Positions 10,476-20,424 of a stretch of DNA of 64,000 nt are shown in pieces. Under the pieces are notes generated by a model. That model was given only the letters and a program-made list of their open reading frames with translations, did not search any database and was not told where the DNA came from. The DNA lies in NCBI RefSeq assembly GCF_029931775.1, contig NC_079321.1, forward strand, positions 17,132,501 to 17,196,500, read 5' to 3'. This stretch comes from Euleptes europaea (Eukaryota; Chordata; Lepidosauria; Squamata; Sphaerodactylidae). The position numbers and the translations under genes are program-made. Each line of letters opens with the position of its first letter. Position 1 is the first letter of the stretch.

Positions 10476-10888
10476 TTCGAAATCAGAATGTGCACAGCAG
10501 TATATTTTAAGAGTATTTCTTTTTTTTAATTTTTATTGTGATTTTTATTAATTTTATGAGTATTTCTTGTGATTATTGTCCATTCGATATCTCATAGTAA
10601 TCGTAGCAGGACAGCGCCACAGAAAGGACTTTTAACTCAGTGGTAGAGATTATGCCTTGCAGAGTCTCAGATTCAGTTACCAGCATCTTGAAAGGATCTT
10701 CCCCAGCAGGCCTATTGGGTGGGGGGGCCCCTTGTACTGGAAAACCACTGCCAGATGGAATTGATGAACTGGGCTAGAGGGATTAATGATCTAACTTTGA
10801 TGCTTACATGTATGTCAACTTCACAAGCTGAGGACCGATCAACAATGGTTTTCAAGGCAAACGGAACTGTATGCTTAGTGCGTTTACA
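10476..10888. other. No recognised feature
   Basis: AT-rich, with no convincing repeat or gene. Confidence 0.4.
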
Positions 10889-10957
10889 GTGCAATCCTCA
10901 GAGCACTTTCCTGGGAGTAAGCTCCATTGAATAGACCTGAGTGGGATTCTGAGTAGA
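10889..10957 (+). repeat. TGCAATCCT-type palindrome relative, degraded
   Basis: Begins acagtgcaatcctcagagc and carries gggagtaagctccattga, the inner part of a related fold-back family. Confidence 0.5.
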
Positions 10958-10997
10958 CCAACTTAGGGTGGCGTGGTTAATTTAGTATACTAAATTA

Positions 10998-11295
10998 GGT
11001 AAAGGTAGTCCCCTGTGCAAGCACCGGGTCATTCCTGACCCATGGGGTGACATCACATCCCGATGTTTACTAGGCAGACTTTGTTTACAGGGTGGTTTGT
11101 CATTGCCTTCCCCAGTCATCTTCCCCTTACCCCCAGCAAAATGGGTACTCATTTGACCGACCTCGGAAGGATGGAAGGCTGAGTCGGCCTTGAGCTGGCT
11201 ACCTGAAACCAACTTCCATCGGGATCGAACTCAGGTCGTGAGCAGAGCTTGGACTGCAGTGCTGCAGCTGACCACTCTGTGCCACGGGGCTCCTT
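10998..11295 (-). repeat. tRNA-derived SINE with GTGACATCACATCCCGA block (Squam-like)
   Basis: Read on the minus strand, a tRNA-like head (ggcacagagtggtcagctgc, B box gttcgatcc) is followed by a long body ending caggggactaccttta. A second copy at 59848 has the same length, so the two are full or nearly full copies. Confidence 0.8.
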
Positions 11296-11771
11296 TAGTA
11301 AAAGTGTACTAAATTAGTACACTAAATTAGTACACTTTTAATCGTATACAACAGCAATTGTCCAATGTATAGAACCAGTAAGCTGGCCAGAAAGACAAGT
11401 GCATCCCAAGACAGAATCCCATTATTGTTTCAAGGTGTGGGAGTGGGGTAGGCAGGGGCGGAACTGCTGCCTACCCCCTTAAAAGATCCCTCCATTTATG
11501 GAGACTGAGGAACTTTGAACTAGGGGGCACCTGATGATAGTAGCATATTTAAAAACAAAAACAATTCTTTTTAATGCAAAATTACCTGGAGGAATTCATT
11601 GCCATGGAAACATGCAAAGCCTGATGGAGTGATTTCCTGCTAAGAGAACAACACTGTGCAGGGATGTTTTGTCAGGAGACTGCACGCATCTAAGAGATTC
11701 CATATTTCAAAAAAAAAAAAAACACCCAAATTTGTGGCAGCTTAATTAGTATAGAACTTCAGAACGCGGTG
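11296..11771. other. Short direct repeats of a TAGTACACTAAAT unit, then no recognised feature
   Basis: 11297-11342 holds about three overlapping copies of actaaattagtac, and a similar piece lies left of the SINE at 10980-10997. The SINE may have landed in a small AT-rich tandem array. Confidence 0.5.
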
Positions 11772-11990
11772 CTGGTTTGAAATGTTCAGTGGCAGAGCAC
11801 CTGCTTTGCATGAGTAAGGTCCCCCACCATGTTCAGTCTCTGAAATCTCCAATTAAAGGATCTCAGCGGGATTAGGGAGGCTTCTGTCTGAGACTTTGGA
11901 GCGTCACTACAAGTCAGAGCAAGCAACACGAGGCTTCTTGGCTTTAATGGCCTGACTTGGTTTAAGGCTGCTTCCTATGTTCCTCATCAC
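11772..11990 (+). repeat. tRNA SINE with CR1-like 3' tail, diverged
   Basis: Head ttcagtggcagagcacctgc, body with ctgtctgagactttggag and a degraded tail gcctgacttggtttaaggctgctt. Confidence 0.65.
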
Positions 11991-12109
11991 AGTTGATATT
12001 TCTAAGCTTCTTGTGAGAAACACTGGCAACATGTGGGCCCTCTCCTGGACCCCATGATCTACTCTGAGCACAAGAGCTCTTAGACCCATGTGGTAGGTCC
12101 CTGCATGAA

Positions 12110-12304
12110 CACATGACGCTGCCTTATACTGAATCAGACTTTGGTCCATCAAAGTCAGTATTGTCTACTCAGACTGGCAGTGGCTCTCCAGGGTCTTTCA
12201 CATCACCTATTTGCCTACTCTCTTTAACTGGAGATGCCATGGATTGAACCTGGGACCTTCTGCATGCCACGCAGATACTCTACCATTGAGCCACAGCCCC
12301 TCCC
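12110..12304 (-). repeat. tRNA SINE with CR1-like 3' tail, nearly full
   Basis: Minus-strand head gtggctcaatggtagagtat with B box ggttcaatcc. The tail at 12110-12160 encodes the shared gatggaccaaagtctgattc block. Confidence 0.85.
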
Positions 12305-12885
12305 ATGAAAGACCTTCCTCACTTGTTGTAACAGCAGACAGTTCCACAAATACTGCAGCTCCATGTGTTGACTGCTAAGTGCATAGAGGAGATGGATTGA
12401 GAAAACTCTGCACAATCCTCCTGGGGTTTAGATGGGAATAACCATGGTTTAAGCTTCTTACCATTATATAACTGATGGCCCGTTCTGTATGTATTCCACT
12501 TATGCCCCCCTACCTTTGTGCTCTCATTTCCCCTAATTTATCTTCCCCACACTCTCTCTATTTATCTTCCCCACACTCTCTTGACATAAAGTTCTGAAAA
12601 AAGCAGTTTCAAAAAATATTGGGTGCGAAACTTGAAAATAATCCAAAAAATGAGTATATCCCCTTAACCTATATTGCTCTGCATGCATTTCTGAAAAATA
12701 CAATACTGAATGTTCTTGGTAGTCAATTTTAGATTATGTGAAACAGAATAGGAATTCCCATGCAATAAATATTCACTTAAGTGGAGGTCTAGCTTAGTAA
12801 AAAGTCCCTATAGCAGGGTCAGAATACAGAAGAAAGCAACCTAAAATCAATTTTTAACAAAGAATATCCAACCAAGAAAGTCTTA
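12305..12885. other. No recognised feature
   Basis: Contains a short duplicated tatcttccccacactctct motif at 12539-12582. Otherwise single copy. Confidence 0.45.
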
Positions 12886-12972
12886 CAGTGCAATCCTACA
12901 CAGAGTTACTCCAGTCTAAGCCCATTTAAATCAAAGTGCTTAGACTGGAGTAACTGCATAGAATTGCAATGT
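12886..12972. repeat. Short palindromic MITE (TGCAATCCTA family)
   Basis: Arms acagtgcaatcctac...gagttactccagtctaag pair with cttagactggagtaac...gaattgcaatgt, an almost complete 87-base hairpin. Confidence 0.8.
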
Positions 12973-13708
12973 TAATTTACTAATGCATGGCCAGTTGGGG
13001 GCCTGGGAGAAATTGTAGGGGGGAATCAGTAACTAAGAAGTTGCCCCCAAACCAAATCTCCCATTACAGAATACTATGACTTCTTAGGGGCTGGAGCAGG
13101 CCAATTCCCCCATCCCCTCTCAATTTTACACAAACACCCTTTGCTGATACTCAAGACCCCTCGGCAGGCTGCAATGCATGTCTTCTAGAGAGCTTGCACA
13201 GTGTTTATCAGTTTGAGATTTTCATTTTGTTTCATTTTTTAAAAAGAAGAAATGCATACGTATTATTTTCCACCCAGAGTGCAGAACCCAAAGCTTTGTT
13301 AGTGGCAACAGGCCCCGTACGACTGCCCTAATGTTAGACACTGGCATTAGAAGGAACAATAACCCACTACCTGCCAGGTTAGTATACAATGCAAAATTTT
13401 CAGTGCATTGTTGAACTGCACGATTAAATAGCACTAGATGTTAAGATATGAGATGAGCCCAAATCTTTTCCTCTGGAGTGAAGAGATGTTCACTGAAGGA
13501 GAACAGAGGCATTTCAGGAGGGGAATTTCACATGTTACTTTCCTGGCTGTGTCTTAATTAATTAGCCTATTTCAAAGTTTCAAGCGATGCAGAAATTACA
13601 GTTCCATCAAAAATCTCATTCCCTGGCTGTTTCTAAACCTCTGGCTGCCAGAAGCCAGGTGGATGGATCATTCCATGTATATGCCTTTTACTACAGCTAC
13701 TGTTTGCC
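12973..13708. other. No recognised feature
   Basis: Single-copy sequence without exon-like signals. Confidence 0.45.
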
Positions 13709-13979
13709 ATTACTGGTTCCTCAGTGGAACAGGCTTCCTCGGGAGGTGGTAAGCGTTCCTTCCCTGGAGGTTTTTAAGCAGAGGCTAAATGGCATCTGTC
13801 AGCAATGCTGATTCTATGACCTTAGGCAGATGATGAGAGGGATGGCATCTTGGCCATCTTCTGGGCATGGAGTAGGGGTCACTGGAGTTTTCGGGCGAGG
13901 TAATTGTGAATTTCCTGCATTGTGCAGGGGGCTGGACTAGATGACCTTGGTGGTTCCTTCCAATTCTATGATTCTATGA
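13709..13979 (+). mobile_element. CR1 LINE 3' end
   Basis: From tcctcagtggaacaggcttc to ctggactagatgacc and the terminal attctatg repeats, the classic CR1 tail. Confidence 0.88.
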
Positions 13980-14790
13980 AAGGGAAAAGGCTAGCAGAAC
14001 CATTGATCTGACGCTGAAGCCAATTTTTTAAAATGCATGCTGAAAGCAATGCTGCTTCAGCACTGTGTTCAGTATCTGACCTGCAAAATTTCAGCTGTGA
14101 ACAAATAACTGGACAATTCAAACTTCCCACAAATAATAGTGAAGATGAGATAAGAGACCGATCGAGCAAATTCTCAAAGCAACAGCAACACTCCACTAGC
14201 ATAAAACACCATTTCAGCGAGGAGGACATTCAATGATGGACAAAATGATGCTAGCAACATTGAATCTAGTTTTGCACTGTCCGCGGGGATGATAGGACAT
14301 TAAAAGTGTATTTCATTTAAATGTAAGATTCCCCGTCCACCAATTCTGCATAGCGTGATAACCCATAATGTTTCTGCAATCCGAACACTGGTTGTTGTGA
14401 GACCTTTATCAGAAAGTGGCACAAGTGGGAACTCACAATAAGGAATAAATATACAGGATGCTTTTAGGGTGCTGGCATAAATCTGTGCATGGTTTGCACT
14501 TGGATTACTGGAAAGTGTTTGCCTCTGTTTGCCCTTTCAGTAAAGCAACTCAAAGAAGCCCTTTAGTCCCATTAACATCTTTGCCCGTGTAAAGAAACCA
14601 GGTTTTCCAACCCACCAGGGTGATTTAATTCCCCTGTCTCGGACCTGGGACCCTGGAATAAATTCCCTTCTTGAAGCTCGACCGAGGTTGGGTTTGGACT
14701 CTTACACACGCAGTAGAACACAACAATAAAAGGCAACAGGCTTTATTAAAAGGACTATAGAAAAGGTTCGAGCTTAAATATAAGACAAGT
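13980..14790. other. No recognised feature
   Basis: Single-copy. Overlapping frames at 13966-14236 occur on both strands and show no known domain. Confidence 0.4.
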
Positions 14791-14826
14791 GTGTGTGTGT
14801 AAAGTGCTGTCAAGTCGCAGCCGATT
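14791..14826 (-). mobile_element. Very short BovB-tail insertion (about 36 bp)
   Basis: Only (GT)n plus taaagtgctgtcaagtcgca is present, the last bases of BovB or of a BovB-tailed SINE in minus orientation. It is flanked by taagacaagt on both sides, so it is an extreme 5'-truncated retroposition. Confidence 0.75.
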
Positions 14827-14984
14827 TAAGACAAGTAGGTGCATTAAAATAACAAAGTCTAACTCCCTAAGCATAACCTTACATACATGAAGGCAGACAA
14901 ATCAGCATAAGTGGAAGCATCAAGTACGAGATGCTGCAAGCTGGTTTCAGACCCACTGCTGTTCCTGATGGCATCAAGGGTCAT

Positions 14985-15235
14985 GCAGCGTGGCATAGTG
15001 GTTAAGAGCAATGGACTCTGACCTGGAGAACCAGGTTCGATTACCCACTCCTCCACATGCAGCCTGCTGGGTGACCTTGGGCCAGTCATGATTCTCTCAG
15101 AACTGTCTCAGCCCCACCTACCACGCTAGGTACCTGTTGTGGAGGGAAAGGAAGGAAAGACGATTGTAAGCTGCTTTGAGACTCCTTAAAGGTAGAGAAA
15201 AGCGGGGTATAAAAACCAACTCTTCTTCTTCTCTT
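14985..15235 (+). repeat. Sauria-type tRNA SINE, full length
   Basis: A box tggcatagtggttaagagc, B box ggttcgatta, CORE-like gtgaccttgggccagtca and the ctttgagactccttaaag tail ending in a cttcttctt repeat. Confidence 0.9.
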
Positions 15236-15535
15236 CTGTCAGATAGTCATAGACTATAGGAGACTGGACCAGCGACCTCCTGATCAGTGTTGAGCCAATC
15301 AAGAACATGATTCAAAAGATGGTTCTCGAAGATGAGCAAGACTCCCCTCTCTCATCTGACCTAGCTGATGGGAGTTCAAGGCAGATTGCTTTGAAACGCA
15401 AGGTGCGGTGCAAGCGTTTTATTTTGGCTTGGGAACCGGAAAGGGTTGCCAGGGTTTGATATGGAAACCCCCTCCCGTGTTACTCTCGTGATGACACATC
15501 AGGAAGCAGGATATTGTTCCAAGTTTATGTGTTGT
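15236..15535. other. No recognised feature
   Basis: Single-copy sequence between two repeats. Confidence 0.4.
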
Positions 15536-15641
15536 GTGTTTGTGAGCTACCTAGAGGCACCTGGTTGGCCACTGTGTGAACAGACTGCTGGACTTGATGG
15601 GCCTTGGTCTGATCCAGCATGGCTTTTCTTACGTTCTTATG
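15536..15641 (+). mobile_element. L3/CR1-like LINE 3' end, short
   Basis: Carries the final 105 bases only, from ctagaggcacctggttgg to cttatg. Confidence 0.8.
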
Positions 15642-15991
15642 ACCTGATCAAATGGTGATGTTTAAACTGTCAGATTGATTTATACAATCTCTTGACAGCC
15701 TGCCATTACTTTCACAAAATGATTATTCTAGCATCCCACCTATCCCTCCAATATACCTTAAAAATTTCAACGTCTTGTTTGAAGATCCACTGCCTGGCCC
15801 CATACTGAACTACATTTGGCTCTAGAACAATAGGTTGTAGACCCCTGGTCTAGAGGAGCAGTTCTCAAACTTTTTGAAGTGGGGGCTAACTTCTAAATTT
15901 ACTGTACTTTGCAGGGGCCACTTGCAAAACAATCCCCTCCCCAGCATGAAATACAACAATCTCACATCAGTTGGCATGGAACAAGTTTATA

Positions 15992-16310
15992 GGAGAGTCC
16001 GTGTGGTGGTTAGAGTTTTAGAAGAAGAGTTGGTTTTTATATGCTGACTTTCTCTACCACTTAAGGGAGACTCAAACCACCTCACAATCACCTTTTAGAA
16101 TAGGATCTGGGAGACCCAGATTGGAAATCTCATTCTGCCAGGGAAGCTTGCTGGGTGACTTTGGGTCAGTCATACACTGTCAGCCTAACCTACCTCACAG
16201 GGTTGTTGTGAGGATACAATGGAGGAAAGGAGAACGACGTAAGCCTCTTTGGGTTCCCATTGGGGAGAAAGGTGGGGTATAAAGGGAGCAAATAAATTTA
16301 ATAGTATTTT
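15992..16310 (+). repeat. CORE-type tRNA SINE (second type), interrupted
   Basis: Head gtgtggtggttagag breaks at 16018 and resumes with ggatctgggagacccag at 16102. The body ends in ggtggggtataaaggg and an AAATAAAT tail. Confidence 0.78.
16019..16097 (-). repeat. Sauria-type SINE tail fragment inside another SINE
   Basis: The 3' end of a Sauria SINE in minus orientation is flanked by ttttaga at 16015-16021 and about 16095-16101, consistent with retroposition. Confidence 0.7.
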
Positions 16311-16333
16311 ATTTTGCATGCTTAGTATTAGCC

Positions 16334-16551
16334 TTGGAGGGTGGTGGAGTCCCCGTCTTTGGAGGTCTTTAAGCAGAGGCTAGATAGCCATCTGCCGGGA
16401 GTGCTTTGATTGTGGGATCCTGCATGGCGGGGGGAGAGTTGGGGTCACTGGGGATGTGGGGGGAGGTAGTTGTTAGTTTCCTGCATTGTGCAGGGGGTTG
16501 AACTAGATGACCCTAGTGGTCCCTTCCAACTCTATGATTCTATGATTCTAT
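16334..16551 (+). mobile_element. CR1 LINE 3' end
   Basis: Ends gaactagatgaccctagtgg and two attctatg repeats. The first half shares tccccgtctttggaggtctt with the copy at 28234. Confidence 0.85.
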
Positions 16552-16622
16552 TTATAAATATTTAGCATTACCGAGCTGTCGACTGCATTTCAGAACCAGA
16601 CCCATCATTGGAGAACCACTGC

Positions 16623-17161
16623 CCTTGATCATCTCAGCATCCTTTAGCACATTGTTTGCAGAGGCTCTGGCATTGCTGCTACAGTTCTGCTAACTGAGTG
16701 GGTGGACAGCTGTGTTGGCAAATAAACAGACTCTAGAAAATGGAAGAAGCGTTGTGTAGCATATTGTACCCTATGATTCTATGACTACGCTAAGTCTTCT
16801 TCTGTGCCTCCTTAGCCCTTCGTCAAGTCCAGCCTTCCTGTTCTTTTCCCTTCTTCCCAGAAAAGGAGACCTAGTTTTGAATGTGTTTTCTGCAGTAAGG
16901 TTGTTTCCTTCAGGAATATAGACAAGTGATCGTCTGCCAGCCCAACAAAAATATATTTTTGTGGGGTCCAACTGGCATAGGACCCCGAGATGGTGGTCTT
17001 CCCACCCAGCATCAACTAGGATGCTGATGCTAATTAATATGTTGTCAACACTTTTGTCTAAGAAGGTTTGCATATCAGGATCTTGATTCCGTTTTCTCCA
17101 GTACGTTTTATTTTCTGCCTTTCTGCCACTGAGCTCTGAGTGGATGTACTCAGATGTGCAA
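16623..17161. other. No recognised feature
   Basis: Single-copy sequence, no exon signals. Confidence 0.4.
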
Positions 17162-17323
17162 TTCTCCCCTCCCCCATTTTATCCTCACAACAACCCTGTG
17201 AGGTATTTTGGGGCCCAGAGAGAGTGGGGAATGGCCCAAAGTCACACAGAATAGCTGAATGGGCCCTTGAACCCAGGGCCCCATAGTCCTATTCTGATAC
17301 ACTTAACACCATGCCATGCTGGT
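17162..17323 (-). repeat. CORE-type tRNA SINE (second type), diverged
   Basis: Minus-strand B box and CORE block are recognisable (cattttatcctcacaacaac; ggcccaaagtcacacag). The tail is lost. Confidence 0.7.
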
Positions 17324-18055
17324 TTTATCTATCAAAGAGGCGTTTTCCATTTGCTTCTATGGAATTACCTTTTACCTTGATACTATATCACCCATTCTAC
17401 AGAGTCCACATCGCTTTGAATCTCTGGGTAAGTGTCCAGTGTTCTTCATGTGCAGCATTTCAAAGACTTTCCCACAAAGAATACTCCATCTTGCCTTTAA
17501 CAGAAACCAGCCACTGAAAAATAAATTGGATTCCCCCCTACCCACCCCACTTCCTATGCAGTTTTGCTGTGCTTGAAACCCAAAGAGCATGTAATCCATG
17601 ACCTGTGATCAATTGTTTCATCCTAGGAAAAAGGATGAAAATGTGGCAAAACTTCCATGATGAAACAGTCTCTTTTTATAGGCAGGTAATTTCATTCCAA
17701 GAATATTTATTTTAATAAGACACAACATAATTCATTTAAAGGCATCCTTTTGAACATCTGGAGTGTCCTAGCTGGGCTATAATTAATAACGTATTTAATG
17801 GCCCTTGCTGATCAATTTGGCCAGACACTGTAACATAATTAACAAAGGTGTGAAAATGCTGATTGTCACTTCTCCTGTTGTTGTCCTGATGTAAAAGCAT
17901 AAACTTTTCTTCAGCTTTGCCAGATGCTCAATTTAATGAGAGGGGGCTTTTCTTTGATATAGTTTCAGCAGTAAATGATCAATCAACATGTAGGTGTGTT
18001 TTGAAAACCACGTATTTGGTACATGCCAAATCAGTTACTGTGCACAGATCCTAAA
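17324..18055. other. Single-copy AT-rich stretch, possible conserved noncoding DNA
   Basis: 17690-17990 is free of recognised repeats and rich in attaat / aattaa homeodomain-type words, as often seen in vertebrate enhancers. Conservation cannot be tested here. Confidence 0.3.
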
Positions 18056-18410
18056 CATAAGAATGTAAGAAAGGCCATGCTGGATCAGACCAAGGTCCAT
18101 CAAGTCCAGCAGTCTGTTCACACAGTGGCCAACCAGGTGCCTCTAGGAAGCCCACAAAAAAGTCGACTGCAGCAGCACCATCTTGTCTGTGTTCCACAGC
18201 ACCTAATATAATAGGCATGCTCCTCTGATCCTGGAGAGAACAGGGATGCATCATGACTAGTAGCCATTTTTACTAGTAGCCATGAATAGCCCTCTCCTCC
18301 ATGAACATGTCCCCCCTTAAAGCCTTCCAAGTTGGTAGCCATCACCCCATCCTGGGGCAGGGAGTCCCACAATTTAACTATGTGTTGTGTGAAGAAGTAC
18401 TGCCTTTAAA
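18056..18410 (-). mobile_element. L3/CR1-like LINE 3' end, about 355 bp
   Basis: Minus-strand copy running from tgcctttaaa back to gttcttatg, including gtggtgatggctaccaactt-type coding end. Confidence 0.82.
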
Positions 18411-18418
18411 TACGAAGG

Positions 18419-18694
18419 AGGAGGAGGAGGAGGAGGAGGAGGGTTGGTTTTTATATGCCAACTTTCTCTACCACTTAAGGAAGACTCAAACCAGATTACA
18501 ATCACCTTCCCTTCCCCACAGCAGACACCCTGTGAGGTAGGTGGGGCTGAGAGAGTGTGACTAGCCCAAGATCATCCAGTTGGCTTCATGTGTAGGAGTG
18601 GGGAAACAAATCCAGTTCACCAGATTAGCCTCTGCCGCTCATGAGGAGGAGTGGGGAATCAAGCCCGGTTCTCCAGATCAGAGTCCACCGCTGC
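18419..18694 (-). repeat. Sauria-type tRNA SINE with (GGA)n at its tail
   Basis: The usual cttcttctt tail has become a (GGA)8-like tract at 18419-18442. The tRNA head stops at tccaccgctgcagagtcca, so the first 40 bases are missing. Confidence 0.82.
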
Positions 18695-19005
18695 AGAGTC
18701 CACTTAGCATGTATGCAATCTCTTCTGCACTTGCTTAACATTGGCAGTGTGCAAGCAAACACACACAGTGTGCAATCTACACCTTCCCTTACACTGGTGT
18801 GAGCCACACCGTTGCCACCAAGAGGTCCTGGACGGCACAGATGACACGCAGACAGATGGCACGCAGATGATGACACACATCAGAACTCCAGCACATGCTT
18901 CTCAGCAGCGCCAGGGAACCCATTGATGGGGCTGATCCCCAAGGCGCGCTGAGAATATCGCCTGCGCCCATTGAGGAGGAGAGGAAGCTGAGGCATGTTG
19001 CCGCT

Positions 19006-19850
19006 CCATTTATTCATGGGAAGTTTTGCCTTGGATTTGCTGCTCTCTAGATGCACATTTCCCCCATCCAAATTCTCAAAACTCGAAAAAAAAAATCCCT
19101 CATGCAGAGTTTTGAAAATTCAAATGGGGGAAATGTGCATCTAGGGAGCGGCAAATCCAGGGCAAAACGTCCCATGCATAAATGGCCTATGATTCTATTG
19201 CCATGTATGCATGGGAGGTTTTGCCTTGGATTTGCTGCTCTCTAGATGCACATTTCCCCCATCCAAATTCTCAAAACTCGGGGGGGGGAAATCCCTCATG
19301 CAGAGTTTTGAAAATTCAAATGGGGGAAATGTGCCTCTAGGGAGCGGCAAATCCAGGGCAAAACGTCCCATGCATAAATGGCCTATGATTCTATTGCCAT
19401 GTATGCATGGGAGGTTTTGCCTTGGATTTGCTGCTCTCTAGATGCACATTTCCCCCATCCAAATTCTCAAAACTCGAAAAAAAAAAATCCCTCATGCAGA
19501 GTTGGCCATTTATGCATGGGACGTTTTGCCCTGGATTTGCCGCTCCCTAGATGCACATTAGCCCTGACCTGGAGGGCCCAGGCTAGCCTGATCTCGTCAG
19601 ATCTCAGAAGCTAAGCAGGGTCAGCCCTGGTTAGTATTTGGATGGGAGACCACCAAGGAAGTCCAGGGTTGCTGTGCAGAGGAAGGCACTGGCCAACCAC
19701 CTCTGTGAGTCTCTTGCCATGAAAACCCCAAAAAGGGGTCGCCATAAGTCGGCTGCGACTTGACAGCACTTTACACACACACACACACACAGATGCACAT
19801 TTCCCCCATTTGAATTTTCAAAACTCTGCATGAGGGATTTTTCACTGGGC
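19006..19850. repeat. Tandem array of a 196-bp fold-back unit, about 2.7 copies plus a split remainder
   Basis: Units start near 19006, 19201 and 19397. Each holds two arms of about 80 bases that pair with each other (tagatgcacatttccccc / gggggaaatgtgcatcta). The centre is an A-run in units 1 and 3 and a G-run in unit 2. The last unit is split by a 5S-derived SINE and resumes at 19793-19850. The array lies just inside CHGB intron 1. Confidence 0.88.
19560..19792 (+). repeat. 5S-rRNA-derived SINE with BovB tail, full length
   Basis: Head gcctgatctcgtcagatctc, then aagctaagcagggtcag and gtatttggatgggagacc, match 5S rRNA. The middle ggaaggcactggccaacc leads to the BovB end ataagtcggctgcgacttga and (CA)n. 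The duplication agatgcacatt on both sides shows it landed in the fold-back array. Confidence 0.92.
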
Positions 19851-20157
19851 ATGGGAGAGAACTCCCGATTCTTTCGGTGGAGGTGACTTGAGTCCCCCAG
19901 AGACGCACAGGCGCTCTGCTGGGTGCACAAATGGACGGCGGGGGAGGGGACGAGGGAGGATGCGGAGGGAGGGATGGAGCTGCCTCCCCAGATCCCCGAG
20001 AGGGAGCCAGGGACCGGCTGGGGAGGGCGATCCCGTGCGCGAAAGCTCTGGTGCAGACCCGGGCTTTGGGGCATTGGGGCTGAGAGCGCCTAGCCGCCGC
20101 CGGGCCGCTGTCCAAGGTGCTGATCTGTCCACGGTGCTGATCCGCCCCGCTGCCCCC

Positions 20158-20163
20158 ACTCAC
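20158..20163 (-). other. CHGB: 5' splice site after CHGB exon 1
   Basis: The minus strand reads CTGGCAG|GTGAGTGGGG, a near-ideal donor, directly after the hydrophobic leader. It decides that the longer open frames running into 20090-20157 are intron read-through and not protein. Confidence 0.82.
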
Positions 20164-20218
20164 CTGCCAGAGCGGCGGCTCCGAGGAGGCTGAGCAGCGC
20201 CAGGGAAGGAGGCACCAT
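20164..20218 (-). CDS. CHGB: CHGB (chromogranin B / secretogranin I), exon 1 encoding the signal peptide
   Basis: Granins are acidic, calcium-binding cargo of dense-core secretory granules in endocrine and neuronal cells, and CHGB enters the ER by a cleaved N-terminal leader. The ATG at 20216-20218 (minus) has a favourable context with G at -3 and +4. It opens MVPPSLALLSLLGAAALA, a typical signal peptide, then one base of a split glycine or alanine codon and a consensus donor CAG|GTGAGT. Human CHGB starts MQPTLLLSLLGAVGLAA, which shares the LLSLLGA core, the length and the exon-ends-with-signal-peptide layout. Position supports the call: CHGB follows SHLD1 in the same orientation in human, and here SHLD1 lies 18 kb upstream on the same strand. 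What is seen is a secretory exon 1 in a CpG island. The name is inferred from leader similarity plus synteny. Another secreted-protein gene is the main alternative. Confidence 0.78.
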
Positions 20219-20424
20219 CGCCGGGCGGGACGCGCTGGGCTTGCAGGCGAGGGCTGAAGCTGCTTCGCCCACCGGCTGCTGCCTCCTGGCCGCGGCTCCG
20301 CTCTATTTAAGGGAGGGGGGGGACCCACGCCAGAGCCGGGCGGGGGCAGGAGCGTGCGTCATCGGTGGACCCCGGGGGGAAGAGAGAGGCCCGGGCGGAG
20401 AGTCCCCGGGACACGAACACAGGG
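20219..20424 (-). promoter_or_regulatory. CHGB: CHGB core promoter and 5'UTR with TATA-like box and CRE-like site
   Basis: Upstream of the ATG on the minus strand lies CCCTTAAATAGAG, with a TATA-like core at about 20303-20310. This puts a start site near 20275-20280 and a 5'UTR of roughly 60 bases. About 50 bases further upstream is TGACGCA at 20355-20361, a CRE-like element, flanked by G-rich GC-box sequence near 20338-20350. Mammalian CHGB promoters are known to use a proximal CRE and Sp1 sites, so the set fits a regulated granin promoter. The boxes are seen directly. The start site and CREB use are inferred. Confidence 0.6.

Larger units (their letters stand above)
15859..16621. mobile_element. 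Old hAT element carrying three later insertions
   Basis: Ends cagttctcaaactttttg and ttggagaaccactg resemble a CAGTGGTTCTCAAAC terminal repeat. A SINE, a second SINE inside it and a CR1 end fill most of the interval. No clear 8-bp duplication remains. Confidence 0.45.
1..20157 (-). other. CHGB: CHGB intron 1 (left part), repeat-rich
   Basis: If exon 1 is CHGB, this is intron 1 and perhaps later introns. I searched the minus strand by eye for the conserved granin exon around a CIIEVLSNAL-like motif and for the long acidic exon, and found neither. The intron therefore seems to run off the window at more than 20 kb. Its contents are mostly the mobile elements listed separately. Confidence 0.55.
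19850..20420. promoter_or_regulatory. CpG island spanning CHGB exon 1
   Basis: A stretch very rich in G+C and in CG dinucleotides covers the leader exon, promoter and first part of intron 1. It stands out sharply from the AT-rich surroundings. Its left edge abuts the fold-back array and its right edge abuts a SINE at 20425. Confidence 0.75.

Noticed and set aside
18906-18925. Match of agcagcgccagggaa to the CHGB leader exon, as a duplicated exon
   Set aside because: Only 15 bases agree, with no donor site and no continuing frame. Probably chance.
19006-19560. CRISPR-like array
   Set aside because: The unit is 196 bp with no spacer variety and the host is a vertebrate. It is a tandem fold-back repeat.
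19771-20328. 185-codon minus-strand frame across the CpG island
   Set aside because: GC-rich sequence favours open frames. It reads through a BovB-tail (CA)n and uses a different frame from the signal peptide.
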